Assembly (NCBI RefSeq): GCF_029626225.1
Contig: NZ_JARUBP010000001.1
Span: forward strand, 5,766,001-5,830,000
Reading direction: 5' to 3'
Length of the DNA stretch: 64,000 bases
Source of the DNA: Asanoa sp. WMMD1127
Lineage (GTDB): Bacteria > Actinomycetota > Actinomycetes > Mycobacteriales > Micromonosporaceae
Shown one piece after another: positions 35,654 to 44,122 of this stretch; within the stretch, counting starts at the first letter, position 1, and the number at the start of each line of letters is the position of its first letter. The position numbers were made by a program, and so were the translations under genes. The notes below the pieces were generated by a model. It ran no database searches, was not told the DNA's origin, and worked only from the letters and a program-made list of their open reading frames with translations.

Positions 35654-37407
35654 CCGTCGAGGTCGGGGTGTTCCTCGCGTTGATGGCCGCAATGCTGCTG
35701 CTCGGCTTCGCGGCGGCCCGCTGGCGGCGGCCGACCGACATCCACACGCTGGAGGAGTGGGGCGTCGGCGGCCGGGCGTTCGGCAACTGGGTCACCTGGT
35801 TCCTGCTCGGCGGCACGATGTACACCGCCTACACGTTCGTCGCCGTGCCGGCGCTGACGTACGGCGTGGGCGCGATCGGGTTCTTCGCCGTGCCGTTCGC
35901 GATCATCACGACGCCGCTGGCCTTCGTGTTCACCGCCCGGATCTGGTCGGTCGCCCACCGGCACGGGCTGCTCACCCCGGGGGAGTTCGCCCGCGCCCGG
36001 TTCGGCTCGCCGGGCCTGGGCGCGCTCGTCGCCGTCACCGGGATCCTCGCGACCATGCCCTACGTGGCCGTCCAGCTGCTGGCCCTGCGGGCCGTCTTCC
36101 GCACGGTCGGCGTGACGGGCGAGTGGCCGCTGCTGGCCGCCGTCGCGGTCGTCTCGCTGAGCACCTTCCGGTCGGGCCTGCGCGCCCCGGCGCTGCTGTC
36201 CATCGCCAAGGACGTGCTGCTGGCCTGGATCGTCGTCTCGGCGCTGCTGGTCGTGGCGATGTCCAGCGGCTGGGCGGGCATCTTCCGGCGCGCCGGTGCG
36301 TACTTCGCCAGCACGCCGTCGCCCAACGACGGGCTGCTGCTCGCGCCGACCGGACAGCTCGGCTTCGTGACGCTGGTGGTGGGTTCGGTGCTGTCGGTCT
36401 TCGCCTACCCGCACGCCGTGACCGGCATGCTCGCGGCCAAGGACCGGGCGACGGTACGCCGCAACATCGCCGCGTCGCCGGTCTACTGCCTCGTGCTCGG
36501 GCTGATGGCGCTGCTCGGCTTCTTCGCGCTGTCGGAGGGCATCCGGCCGATCGACGGCGACCTCAACACCGTCATGCCGCAGATGTTCCACTCGCTGTTC
36601 CCGGGCTGGTCGGCCGGGATCGCCTACGCGGCACTCGGCATCGCCGCGCTCATCCCGGCCGCGGTCATGTCCATCTCCGCAGCGAACGCGTTCACGCGCT
36701 CCATCTACCGGTGCTACCTGCGCCCGGACGCCTCGCCGGCCGAGGAGGCCCGGGTGAGCCGGTGGACCTCGCTGGTCGTCAAGTTCGGCGCCGTGGCGTT
36801 CATCGTGCTGCTCGACCCGTCGTACGCCGTCGACCTGCAGTTGATCGGTGGGGTGATCATCCTGCAGACGATCCCCGCCGTCTTCTTAGGCCTGCTGACG
36901 GGCTGGTTCGACCGCCGGGCGCTGGTGGCGGGCCTGGTCACCGGCCTGGCCGCCGGCGTCTTCCTCCTGTGGGACACCGCGCAGACGGGCGCCGACGGCC
37001 GGGTCGTCAAGGCCCACTTCGGCGGGTCGAGCATGCCGGTCGGCGACAGCACCATCTACATCGGACTCGTCGCGCTCGCCGTCAACCTGTTGGTCGTGCT
37101 GGTGTTGACGGCGCTCCTGCGGCTGCTGCGGGTGCCGCCTGGCCGCGACGAGACCCGGCCGGACGACTACGTCGCCGACGCCGACGACCCGATGGTCAAG
37201 CGGCTGGACGAGATCCTCGACGGGTTGCCGAACCGGCCCGCCGGCGCGCACGCACGAGCCGGCGGGCCGCGCTCGGGGTCAGTCCCAGGTCATGTCGACC
37301 TGTCGCTCGAACACGTGGTACCCGGCCCGCGCGAACGCCCGCGCCATCGGCACGTTGCCGACGTCGGTCGCCGCCCGGATCCGCGGAACACCTTCGGCCG
37401 CGAGTAG
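35650..37407 (+). CDS. Sodium:solute symporter (monocarboxylate permease-like)
   Basis: A 585-residue SSS-family transporter with about 13 membrane helices. Typical stretches are TLEEWGVGGRAFGNWVTWFL near the N-terminus, the sodium-site helix MYTAYTFVAVPALTYG, and SISAANAFTRSIYR. With the upstream DUF3311 gene it resembles the MctP/MctC acetate, propionate and pyruvate permeases; this fits the neighbouring acetate metabolism genes in the window but is inferred. The C-terminal ~45 residues, after LDEILDGLPNRPAGA, have no family look and run 129 bases into the convergent GNAT gene. Confidence 0.88.
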   Translation: MTVEVGVFLALMAAMLLLGFAAARWRRPTDIHTLEEWGVGGRAFGNWVTWFLLGGTMYTAYTFVAVPALTYGVGAIGFFAVPFAIITTPLAFVFTARIWSVAHRHGLLTPGEFARARFGSPGLGALVAVTGILATMPYVAVQLLALRAVFRTVGVTGEWPLLAAVAVVSLSTFRSGLRAPALLSIAKDVLLAWIVVSALLVVAMSSGWAGIFRRAGAYFASTPSPNDGLLLAPTGQLGFVTLVVGSVLSVFAYPHAVTGMLAAKDRATVRRNIAASPVYCLVLGLMALLGFFALSEGIRPIDGDLNTVMPQMFHSLFPGWSAGIAYAALGIAALIPAAVMSISAANAFTRSIYRCYLRPDASPAEEARVSRWTSLVVKFGAVAFIVLLDPSYAVDLQLIGGVIILQTIPAVFLGLLTGWFDRRALVAGLVTGLAAGVFLLWDTAQTGADGRVVKAHFGGSSMPVGDSTIYIGLVALAVNLLVVLVLTALLRLLRVPPGRDETRPDDYVADADDPMVKRLDEILDGLPNRPAGAHARAGGPRSGSVPGHVDLSLEHVVPGPRERPRHRHVADVGRRPDPRNTFGRE

Positions 37408-38208
37408 CCGGGTGCCCTCCGCCAGCAGCTCGTCGACGTAGCCCCGGCCACGGTGCGCCGGCGCCACACCGATATAGGCGATGATCGGGTTGTACGAGTT
37501 GCGGGCGGGGATCACGAACCCGACGGGGTTGTCGTCGGCGTCGACCCCGATCCGCCACCACTCTCGTGGGGACGGGTAGCCGAGCAGCTCCTCGTCGTAC
37601 TGCCGGGCGGCCTGTTCGGCCGGGGTCGTGCCGGCGAGCTCGGCGCGGCTGTGGGCGTCGAGGGTGCCCTCGAGCACGTCGGCCATGAGGGCGACCAGCT
37701 CGGCGCGGCTGTCGACGGGGCGGAAGGTGAGCGTGCGTTTCGGCCGCGGCACCGCGCGCTCCGGCAGCCATTCGAGCCGGAGGCGTTCGACGAGCAGGCG
37801 CGCGCCGGTCCGTTCGAGGGCGGCGATCCGGTCCTCGATCGGACCCTTCGCCCCGGGGTCGTCGTGCCAGTCGGGTGGGGTGAACCGGATGTAATGGGGC
37901 AGCGTGCCGCCGTCGGGGAAGACGGCCTTGGTGGCGGCCGCGAACAGGTCGAGGGCGACCGCGACGCTGCCGGGGGAGTCGTCGAAGTCGAAGAAGTCGA
38001 GCGCGTACGGCGACTCGCCGCGTCGCCAGGTCCACCAGCCGAGGCGGGCGATCACCCGATCGTCGCGGACCGCGACCCAGAGCCACTCGGGCCTGCGGCG
38101 GCCGTCGGCCAGGTCACGGTCGAGCTCACCGTCGAGCTGGTAGCGGAGTTGGCGGAACAGGGGCAGTTCGTCCGGCCCGCTGATCGGGCGCAGGATCGTC
38201 TCGGTCAA
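37279..38208 (-). CDS. GNAT family N-acetyltransferase, two-domain
   Basis: A 309-residue protein with two GNAT-like halves. The N-terminal half (RQLRYQLDGELDRDLADGRR) is degenerate; the C-terminal half carries the acetyl-CoA loop APAHRGRGYVDELLAEGTRL and the closing NVPMARAFARAGYHVFERQV. Substrate unknown. The TTG at 38208 is chosen because AGAGGGA lies six bases upstream and homology begins there. The 3' 129 bases overlap the reading frame of the symporter on the other strand. Confidence 0.83.
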   Translation of the reverse strand: MTETILRPISGPDELPLFRQLRYQLDGELDRDLADGRRRPEWLWVAVRDDRVIARLGWWTWRRGESPYALDFFDFDDSPGSVAVALDLFAAATKAVFPDGGTLPHYIRFTPPDWHDDPGAKGPIEDRIAALERTGARLLVERLRLEWLPERAVPRPKRTLTFRPVDSRAELVALMADVLEGTLDAHSRAELAGTTPAEQAARQYDEELLGYPSPREWWRIGVDADDNPVGFVIPARNSYNPIIAYIGVAPAHRGRGYVDELLAEGTRLLAAEGVPRIRAATDVGNVPMARAFARAGYHVFERQVDMTWD

Positions 38209-38375
38209 GGCACATCCCTCTGTGTTCGGGTGGTGTGCCCGCCTCACGTCTCACACGGAGGTCGGGGCACGACGGCGTTCATCAGCGCGACCTCCCTTCG
38301 TGTTCGTGGACCCTCATCCTTGGAGTGATCCCGGCATGCCGCAACCGATTTTCGTCGGCCGACGTTGGTCCCGGC

Positions 38376-39065
38376 ATGGATGTGGCGGTCGCACCTGCGC
38401 GGGTGACCACGGCGGCGGCCGGCGGCCTGGTCCTGGTGTGCGCGCTGGCAGCGTCCGCCGCGGCGGCCGTCCCTGGGCGGAACGAAAGGGCGAACGGCCT
38501 CGGCACCGAGTACGGCTGGAACTATCCGTTCACCGTGTGGCCGATGCTGGCCTGTCTCGCGGCGGCGGGCCTGGTCATCGCGTGGCGGCGGCCGGGTTGG
38601 GCGCGTCCGGCCGCGGTGGTCGCGGCGATCGTGGGGGCTCAGGTCGCCGGCTTCGGCGTGGTCGCGGTCCGGGACTGGTTCAACGTGAACGGCGCCTGGT
38701 CGATGGGGCAGCACAACCTTGCCACGGTGGTGACCTTCGCGGCCGGGGTCGCGGTGTGCGGCGCGGTCGCGACCTGCGTCGCCGTGGGTGTGGTGTGGCG
38801 CGAGCCGGACGACTGGCGTCCGGGCCGGCCCGCCCAGGTCGGGCTCGGCGCCGTCGTCGCGGTGGGGTTGCCGCTCGAGCTCGGCCTGGCCTTCGGGGAC
38901 CCGGACATCACGAGCCTCGGCCAGTACGCGCTGACGTACTCCCTGCCCTGGGGTGTGGCCCTGGCCGCAACCGGCTGGCTCGACCGCACGGCCGCACTCG
39001 CGGCGCGCGCGACGGTCGCCGGGTCCGCCGTCCTCGTAACCCTCGCCGGCTGGGCCTGGCACTAG
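38376..39065 (+). CDS. Hypothetical membrane protein
   Basis: A 229-residue protein with about six membrane helices. The first loop outside the membrane, NERANGLGTEYGWNYPFTVW, and the loop VRDWFNVNGAWSMGQHNLA are rich in aromatic and polar residues. I do not recognise the family. The start ATG 38376 excludes 47 unlikely upstream residues. Its stop shares CTAG with the stop of the convergent TIGR04222 gene, so no terminator fits between them. Confidence 0.65.
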   Translation: MDVAVAPARVTTAAAGGLVLVCALAASAAAAVPGRNERANGLGTEYGWNYPFTVWPMLACLAAAGLVIAWRRPGWARPAAVVAAIVGAQVAGFGVVAVRDWFNVNGAWSMGQHNLATVVTFAAGVAVCGAVATCVAVGVVWREPDDWRPGRPAQVGLGAVVAVGLPLELGLAFGDPDITSLGQYALTYSLPWGVALAATGWLDRTAALAARATVAGSAVLVTLAGWAWH

Positions 39066-39787
39066 GGTGAGGCGGGGTTGTTGTCGTTCATCTGGTTCGA
39101 CGCGGTCTCGGTCCAGTCGCCGTAGCCGCCGTTGCCGTGGTGGACGAATCGGCTCCATCGGCCGCCGTCGAGCAGTCCGACGCCGCGGGCGAGGCGCGGC
39201 ATGATGCGCAGCAGGGCCGCGTCGCCGAAGAGCGCCACCGCCAACCCCTGCTGTTCCGGGGACAGGTTCTCCTCGGCGTCGATGAGGCCGGCGTGGGCGG
39301 CGCGCAACCGGCGCAACTCCCGCGCGCCGGCCAGCCGGCGGCGGGGCAGGAAGAAGCAGGCCGCGACCGCGCCGCCCGCGACCAGCCACACCGCGACGGT
39401 CGGCGAGACGACGCCCCGACCGGCCAACCGGGCCACGAGCCAGCCGGGCACGACGGTCAGCGCGAGCGGCGCCAACACCCGCACATACCAGCGCCGGAGC
39501 AGCCCGCGCCGCTCGAGGCCGCGGCGCAGCTGGACCAGGGCGCGCCGCATTCGTGGCTTCTCCGCCACCTCGCGCGCGCCGCTGCGGCCGACCAATGCCG
39601 TGAACAGCGCCCGCTCCAGCGGCTCGCCGGCCCGCGGCGAGCTCCCGCGCCGCTCTATCCGCCCGGCCATGTTGGTGCCGAGCAGGCCGCGCGCCAACAA
39701 CATCACCAGCCCGGTGCGGGTCGCCCCCCACCGCCCGCCTGCCAGACAGGCGACCTCCGTCACGAGAAGCTCGCGTCGCGCCCCCAT
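39062..39787 (-). CDS. TIGR04222-type membrane protein
   Basis: A 241-residue protein beginning with the pattern TEVACLAGGRWGATRTGLVM, which matches the TIGR04222 family of actinobacterial proteins (E-x-A-x-LAGG-x5-A). A pair of membrane helices (APLALTVVPGWLVARLA and VAVWLVAGGAVAACFFL) divides two helical cytoplasmic parts, and the C-terminal tail ends in Asn-rich GDWTETASNQMNDNNP. Function unknown. Start is ATG 39787 or ATG 39805; neither has a clear ribosome binding site. It is divergent from the DUF1152 gene. Confidence 0.7.
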   Translation of the reverse strand: MGARRELLVTEVACLAGGRWGATRTGLVMLLARGLLGTNMAGRIERRGSSPRAGEPLERALFTALVGRSGAREVAEKPRMRRALVQLRRGLERRGLLRRWYVRVLAPLALTVVPGWLVARLAGRGVVSPTVAVWLVAGGAVAACFFLPRRRLAGARELRRLRAAHAGLIDAEENLSPEQQGLAVALFGDAALLRIMPRLARGVGLLDGGRWSRFVHHGNGGYGDWTETASNQMNDNNPASP

Positions 39788-39834
39788 GCCGGCAGTGTGC
39801 GCCATCCGCGCACGCGTATGCCTACCCTGTAGCG

Positions 39835-40785
39835 ATCAAAACCAACGCGCTCTTCTCCGCCCTCGCCACCTGCGAGCACATACTCGTCGCCGGAGCCGGC
39901 GGCGGCTTCGACGTCTATTCGGGCCTGCCGCTGGCGCTGTCGCTGCGGGCCGAGGGCAAACGGGTTCACCTCGCGAACCTCTCGTTCACCGAGCTCCACC
40001 TGCTCGACCTCGACGTCTGGGACGACGAGAACGTCGCTCGAATCACCCCGGCCACGGCCGGCCCGGACGACTACTTCCCGGAGCGCACTCTGGCGGTGTG
40101 GCTGGCGAACAACGACCTACCCTCCACCGTGTACGCCTTCCCGCAGATCGGTGTCCGGCCGCTGCGTGCGGCGTACCAAGGCCTGGTCGACCGGCTCGGC
40201 ATCGACGCGATCGTGCTCGTCGACGGCGGCACCGACATTCTGCTGCGCGGCGACGAGGCCGGCCTGGGCACGCCGGCCGAGGACATGACCAGCCTCGCCG
40301 CCGTCGCCGGCCTCGACACGGTGCCCGTGCGGCTCGTGGCGTGCATCGGCTTCGGCATCGACGCCTATCACGGGGTCAACCACACCCAGGTCCTCGAGAA
40401 CATCGCCGACCTGGACGCCGCGGGCGCGTACCTCGGCGCCTTCTCCGTGCCGAGCCGATCCACGGAGGCGGCGCTCTACCGCGCCGCGGTCGCCCACGCC
40501 CAGGCCGCGACGCCGCTGCGTCCCAGCATCGTCAACGGCCAGATCGCCGCGGCGCTCGCGGGTCGGCACGGCGACGTCCGCTTCACCCGGCGCACGAGCG
40601 ACACGCGCCTGTTCGTCAACCCGCTGATGGCGATGTACTTCACCTTCGACCTCGCGGGCATCGCGGCACGGAACCTCTACCTGGACCGGCTCGAGCAGAC
40701 TGTCGGCATGCGCCAGGTCTGGACCCGCATAGAGCAGTTCCGCGCCGAGATCACACCACGGACGCCTCGGGCCTTCCCGCACTGA
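39835..40785 (+). CDS. DUF1152 family protein, no canonical start codon
   Basis: A roughly 316-residue DUF1152 protein. The family glycine motif AGAGGGFDVYSGLPLALSLR sits near the N-terminus, followed by HLANLSFTEL, DAIVLVDGGTDILLRGDEAG and GINAYHG-like FGIDAYHGVNH. Function of the family is not established; the fold suggests a nucleotide- or metabolite-binding enzyme. The frame is open well upstream but contains no ATG, GTG or TTG before the conserved motif; the first such codon, GTG 40096, would delete it. ATC at 39835 is at the right place, six bases after TACCCT (39823-39828). The 3' end overlaps the PhyH gene by 35 bases. Confidence 0.8.
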   Translation: MKTNALFSALATCEHILVAGAGGGFDVYSGLPLALSLRAEGKRVHLANLSFTELHLLDLDVWDDENVARITPATAGPDDYFPERTLAVWLANNDLPSTVYAFPQIGVRPLRAAYQGLVDRLGIDAIVLVDGGTDILLRGDEAGLGTPAEDMTSLAAVAGLDTVPVRLVACIGFGIDAYHGVNHTQVLENIADLDAAGAYLGAFSVPSRSTEAALYRAAVAHAQAATPLRPSIVNGQIAAALAGRHGDVRFTRRTSDTRLFVNPLMAMYFTFDLAGIAARNLYLDRLEQTVGMRQVWTRIEQFRAEITPRTPRAFPH

Positions 40786-41512
40786 GCCGGGAGATGATCT
40801 CGACCAGCATCATCCGCGGGGTGGGACCGGTGTTGGGGGACGGCGCGTGCAGGGTGCGCGGGTGCATGAGGACCACGTCGCCGGGGTTCCCGGTCAGTTC
40901 GCGTACCTCGACGCTGATTCCGTCCAGGACGGCCTCGTCGCCTGGTTCGCGGTTGCCGCGCCAGGTTTCGCGCAGCCACGGGTGCGCGGCGGTGAGGGCG
41001 GCCTTCACCTCGGCCGGTCGCCAGGTGCCGGTCGTGGCGATGTGCCGGTTGACCAGGTGGTGCGAGCCGGCCAGCACGGCCGTGCCGCCGCCGGCCGCGG
41101 CCACCGGGAGCAGGAACGCGAAGACGGTCACGCCCGGGAGGTCGTGCTCGGGCCCGTACGAGTCGACGTGCCAGCCGGTGGCCGGCAGTCGCCAGCGGCC
41201 GGTGCGGGGGAAGGTGACCAGCGGCAGGCCCCAGGAGGTCGGGCGCCGCCAGACACCCAACAGATCGTCGAGCGCGCCGACCACCTGTGCGCCGCCCAGC
41301 GGCGCGAACGCGCCCGACCGCCGCAACGCCTGGAGGTGGCGGGGATGCTCGACCGTCCACGTCACCGGGTCGTCAGGCCGCAGTCCGTGCTCGGCCGTCA
41401 GGAATGACCAGAACCGGTCACGCATGGCGGCGACGTCCGGGTCGGGCAGGGCGGCCGGCAGCCGCAACAGCCCATGAAGCGCGAACGCGGCGCGTTGCGG
41501 CGAAGAGAGCAT
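40751..41512 (-). CDS. Phytanoyl-CoA dioxygenase (PhyH) family protein
   Basis: A 253-residue Fe(II)/2-oxoglutarate-dependent oxygenase. The iron-binding motif is WHVDSYG (HxD) with the distal histidine in VVLMHPRTLHAPSPN and the 2-oxoglutarate-binding arginine expected in PRMMLVEI. Members hydroxylate lipids, amino acids or natural products; here the substrate is unknown. The gene stands alone between the convergent DUF1152 gene and the divergent GH127-like gene. Confidence 0.85.
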   Translation of the reverse strand: MLSSPQRAAFALHGLLRLPAALPDPDVAAMRDRFWSFLTAEHGLRPDDPVTWTVEHPRHLQALRRSGAFAPLGGAQVVGALDDLLGVWRRPTSWGLPLVTFPRTGRWRLPATGWHVDSYGPEHDLPGVTVFAFLLPVAAAGGGTAVLAGSHHLVNRHIATTGTWRPAEVKAALTAAHPWLRETWRGNREPGDEAVLDGISVEVRELTGNPGDVVLMHPRTLHAPSPNTGPTPRMMLVEIISRLSAGRPEASVV

Positions 41513-41626
41513 CGGCTGTCCTCCAGAGCATGGAGCCCGGCGGGCGACAACTTATCAGTCGCGGCGAAAAGTGCCTGCGCGATTCGGTGGTTGCGGCCAC
41601 CCGGCCACGGAGCGTTCGCTGGCGGC

Positions 41627-42643
41627 ATGCCGAGCGCGGGGCCTGTCGCCCCCACCGCCGCCGCGGCCTGCAGGCTGCGTCCGCTGCCGCTCGGGGCCGT
41701 CCGGATCACCGGCGGGCCGTGGGCGGCCCGCCAGCACGTCAACCGGACCGTCGCGATCCCCGCCGGCCGCACCGACTCCGGGCACGTCTGCCAGTGGCTC
41801 GAAGCCCTCGCCTGGGAGTACGCCAGGCAGCCCGCGCCCGATCTCCTGAGCGCTCAGCGGGAGGCCACCGCCGAGCTGCTCGCGACCCGGCCCCCGCCGA
41901 CCGCCGACCTGATCCACGCCGCTATCGCCCAGGTGAGGGCGACCGGCGACCGCGACCTCCTCGCCGTCGCCACCGACGTAACCGACGACGACCCCGACGC
42001 GGCGAGGGCGCTCGTCGAGCTGTTCCGCGAGACCGACAACCGCCGCTTCCTCGACCTGGCCGGCAAGCTCGTGAAACACGACACCGCCCAGGCCGCGGCC
42101 GGCGCCGCGGACGTCGCCACCGAGTGTGACGACCGTGAGCTGCTCGAGACGCTGGCCGCCCGGTTCGCCGCCACCGCGTTGACCGCCGACCACGCGTACC
42201 CCATGGTGCAATGGGCCTGGCGCATGCTGCTCGCGACCGGTGACCCACGCTACGCCCATGCCACCGATCGCCTGCTGCACAACGGTTTCGCCGCCGGCCC
42301 CGCCCGTGACACCAGGCGGATCCTGTCCACCATGGACAACTACCTCGCCACCGCCGACGCTGACGGCGTCCAGATCCAGCTGCACGCGCCGTGCGTGCTG
42401 ACCGCTCGGCTGGGCGACGGCCGCATCACGCTCGCCGTCGAGATCGCCAGAACCGACGTGACGGTACGCGTGTGCGAGACCCCGGCCAGGGAATGGACGC
42501 TGTCGCTGCGGGTGCCGCCCTGGGCCACCCGCGCCGAGCTGACCGTCGCCGGCGGGCGACCACAGCCGACCCGCGCCGGCACCTACGCCGACGTCGAACG
42601 CGCCTGGCGACCCGGTGACGAGCTCACGCTGCGCGCACGGTGA
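41627..42643 (+). CDS. Degenerate GH127 (beta-L-arabinofuranosidase-like) protein
   Basis: A 338-residue protein whose segments align in order with GH127/DUF1680 enzymes: LPLGAVRITGGPWAARQHVN, CQWLEALAWEYA, ALVELFRETDNRRFLDLA, QWAWRMLLATGDPRYAHATD and NYLATADADGVQIQLHAP. Full-length relatives have about 600 residues. The central block with the zinc-binding cysteines (normally a CCPPN-type motif before the LAS/LST helix) is missing and replaced by PARDTRRILSTMD. The enzyme should therefore be inactive. The gene ends just upstream of the arabinose operon and may be a decayed former member. Confidence 0.7.
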   Translation: MPSAGPVAPTAAAACRLRPLPLGAVRITGGPWAARQHVNRTVAIPAGRTDSGHVCQWLEALAWEYARQPAPDLLSAQREATAELLATRPPPTADLIHAAIAQVRATGDRDLLAVATDVTDDDPDAARALVELFRETDNRRFLDLAGKLVKHDTAQAAAGAADVATECDDRELLETLAARFAATALTADHAYPMVQWAWRMLLATGDPRYAHATDRLLHNGFAAGPARDTRRILSTMDNYLATADADGVQIQLHAPCVLTARLGDGRITLAVEIARTDVTVRVCETPAREWTLSLRVPPWATRAELTVAGGRPQPTRAGTYADVERAWRPGDELTLRAR

Positions 42644-42673
42644 CGATCTTTCGCGATTCGCGCCCGGGCCATC

Positions 42674-42691
42674 TTGATTTGCGAAGATCAA
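42674..42691 (+). promoter_or_regulatory. Candidate LacI-type operator upstream of the sugar ABC operon
   Basis: TTGATTTGCGAAGATCAA is a dyad around a central CG, matching in six of eight arm positions. A related half-site, GATCTTTCGCGATTC, lies just upstream at 42645-42659. Placement 68 bases before the binding-protein gene suggests control of the arabinose transport operon. Confidence 0.5.
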
Positions 42692-42758
42692 CCCGTGGAC
42701 GTCCCGTCCGCCCGGCGGCAAGGCTCAGTCAACGCGCCGGCGCGGAAAGGACGGAGCA

Positions 42759-44108
42759 ATGACGCTTGATCCTGATCGGCGAGAATCGACCGGCGGCTGG
42801 TCCCGACGCCGCCTGCTGGGCGCCGCGGCGGCGGCCGTCGGGCTCGGCGCGACCGCCGGGTGCTCGTCGGTGGCCAGCGGCCTCACCGCCGCCCGGGACA
42901 CCGGGACCCTGGACTACTGGAACCTGTTCGGCGGCGGCGACGGCGTGCGCATGCAGCAGATGCTCGACGCCTTCCAGCAGGAGCACCCCGGGATCGAGCT
43001 CGCCGCGGTCACGCTGGCCTGGGGCAATCCCTACTACACGAAGCTGTCGCTGGCCACGCTCGGGGACCGCCCGCCGGAGGTCGCCATCTCGCACCTAACC
43101 CGGATGAAGAACCTCGTGCGGGCCGACCTGCTGGAGGAGCTCCGCCCCGAAGACCTGGCCCGGCACGGGATGACGCCGGACAAGTTCAACCAGCGGGCGT
43201 GGGAGGCGGGTCTGGTCGACGGCAAGGCGTACGCGATTCCGATCGACACCCACCCGTTCGTGATGTTCTACAACACCGACATCTGCCAGGAGGCCGGCCT
43301 GCTCGACGCGGGCGGCAAGCTCAAGCCGATCGACAGCCCCGAGGCGTTCGTCGACGCCATGCGCAAGGCGAAGGAGGTCACCGGCACGGTCGGCGGGGTG
43401 GTCGCGTTCGTCTCGGAAACCTCGACGCCGTGGCGGATGTTCCAGTCGTTCTACTCGCAGCTCGGCGGGCAGATGCTGGCCGACGACGGCACGCGGGTGG
43501 TGATCGACGACGCGAAGGCGACGCAGGTCCTCGAGTTCATGCAGGCGCTCACCCGCGACGGGTTGTTCCCGAACCCGATCGACTACCAGGGCTCGATCGC
43601 GATGTTCGCCAACGGCGACGCCGGCTTCTTCTTCCAGGGCGAGTGGGAGATCACGACCTTCCAGACCGCGAAGCTGCCGTTCAGCATGACGCTGTTCCCG
43701 AACGTGTTCGGCGGCGGCAACTACGCCGTGCAGGCCGACTCGCACACCTTCGTGCTGCCCCGCCAGCCGCACCGCGACCAGGCCCGGATCGACCGCTCCC
43801 TGACCTTCGTGCGGTCCATGTTGGACCAGTCGAAGACGTGGACCGAGGGCGGCCACGTGCCGCTGTGGCTGCCGTTCGCCCAGAGCAGCGAGTTCGCGCA
43901 GATGACGCCGCAGTCCAACTACGCCTCGGCCGCCGACGCGGCCGCGTACGACGCCGAAGGCTGGTACTCCGGCTCCGGCTCCAACTTCGAGATCATCACC
44001 GGCTCCGCCATCGGCGACGTTCTGGCCGGCGCCTCGACACCGCAACAAGCCATCGCACAGATGCGCGGCAGCCTGGAGCAGTTGGCTGCCACCGCGTCGC
44101 CGCTGTAG
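42759..44108 (+). CDS. ABC transporter sugar-binding lipoprotein
   Basis: A 449-residue extracellular solute-binding protein (SBP_bac_1 fold). The N-terminus has a twin-arginine-like signal (WSRRRLLGAAAAAVGLG) running into a lipobox ATAGC, so it is probably exported folded and lipid-anchored. Binding-cleft segments include TLDYWNLFGGGDGVRMQQ and GYAIPID-like KAYAIPIDTHPFVMFYNTD. It delivers sugar to the permeases coded next; the downstream arabinofuranosidase points to arabinose oligosaccharides. The start ATG has AAGGACGGAG upstream. No ATP-binding subunit is present, so a shared MsiK-type ATPase encoded elsewhere is likely. Confidence 0.92.
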   Translation: MTLDPDRRESTGGWSRRRLLGAAAAAVGLGATAGCSSVASGLTAARDTGTLDYWNLFGGGDGVRMQQMLDAFQQEHPGIELAAVTLAWGNPYYTKLSLATLGDRPPEVAISHLTRMKNLVRADLLEELRPEDLARHGMTPDKFNQRAWEAGLVDGKAYAIPIDTHPFVMFYNTDICQEAGLLDAGGKLKPIDSPEAFVDAMRKAKEVTGTVGGVVAFVSETSTPWRMFQSFYSQLGGQMLADDGTRVVIDDAKATQVLEFMQALTRDGLFPNPIDYQGSIAMFANGDAGFFFQGEWEITTFQTAKLPFSMTLFPNVFGGGNYAVQADSHTFVLPRQPHRDQARIDRSLTFVRSMLDQSKTWTEGGHVPLWLPFAQSSEFAQMTPQSNYASAADAAAYDAEGWYSGSGSNFEIITGSAIGDVLAGASTPQQAIAQMRGSLEQLAATASPL

Positions 44109-44122
44109 ACCGGGAGGCGCCC

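Noticed and set aside
39062-40785. TIGR04222 and DUF1152 genes as a bacteriocin or RiPP cluster
   Set aside because: No precursor peptide, DUF692 protein, modification enzyme or transporter is nearby, and the two genes are divergent.
42641-42660. Terminator after the GH127-like gene
   Set aside because: The TCGCGA dyad is too short for a stable stem and fits better as part of an operator region.
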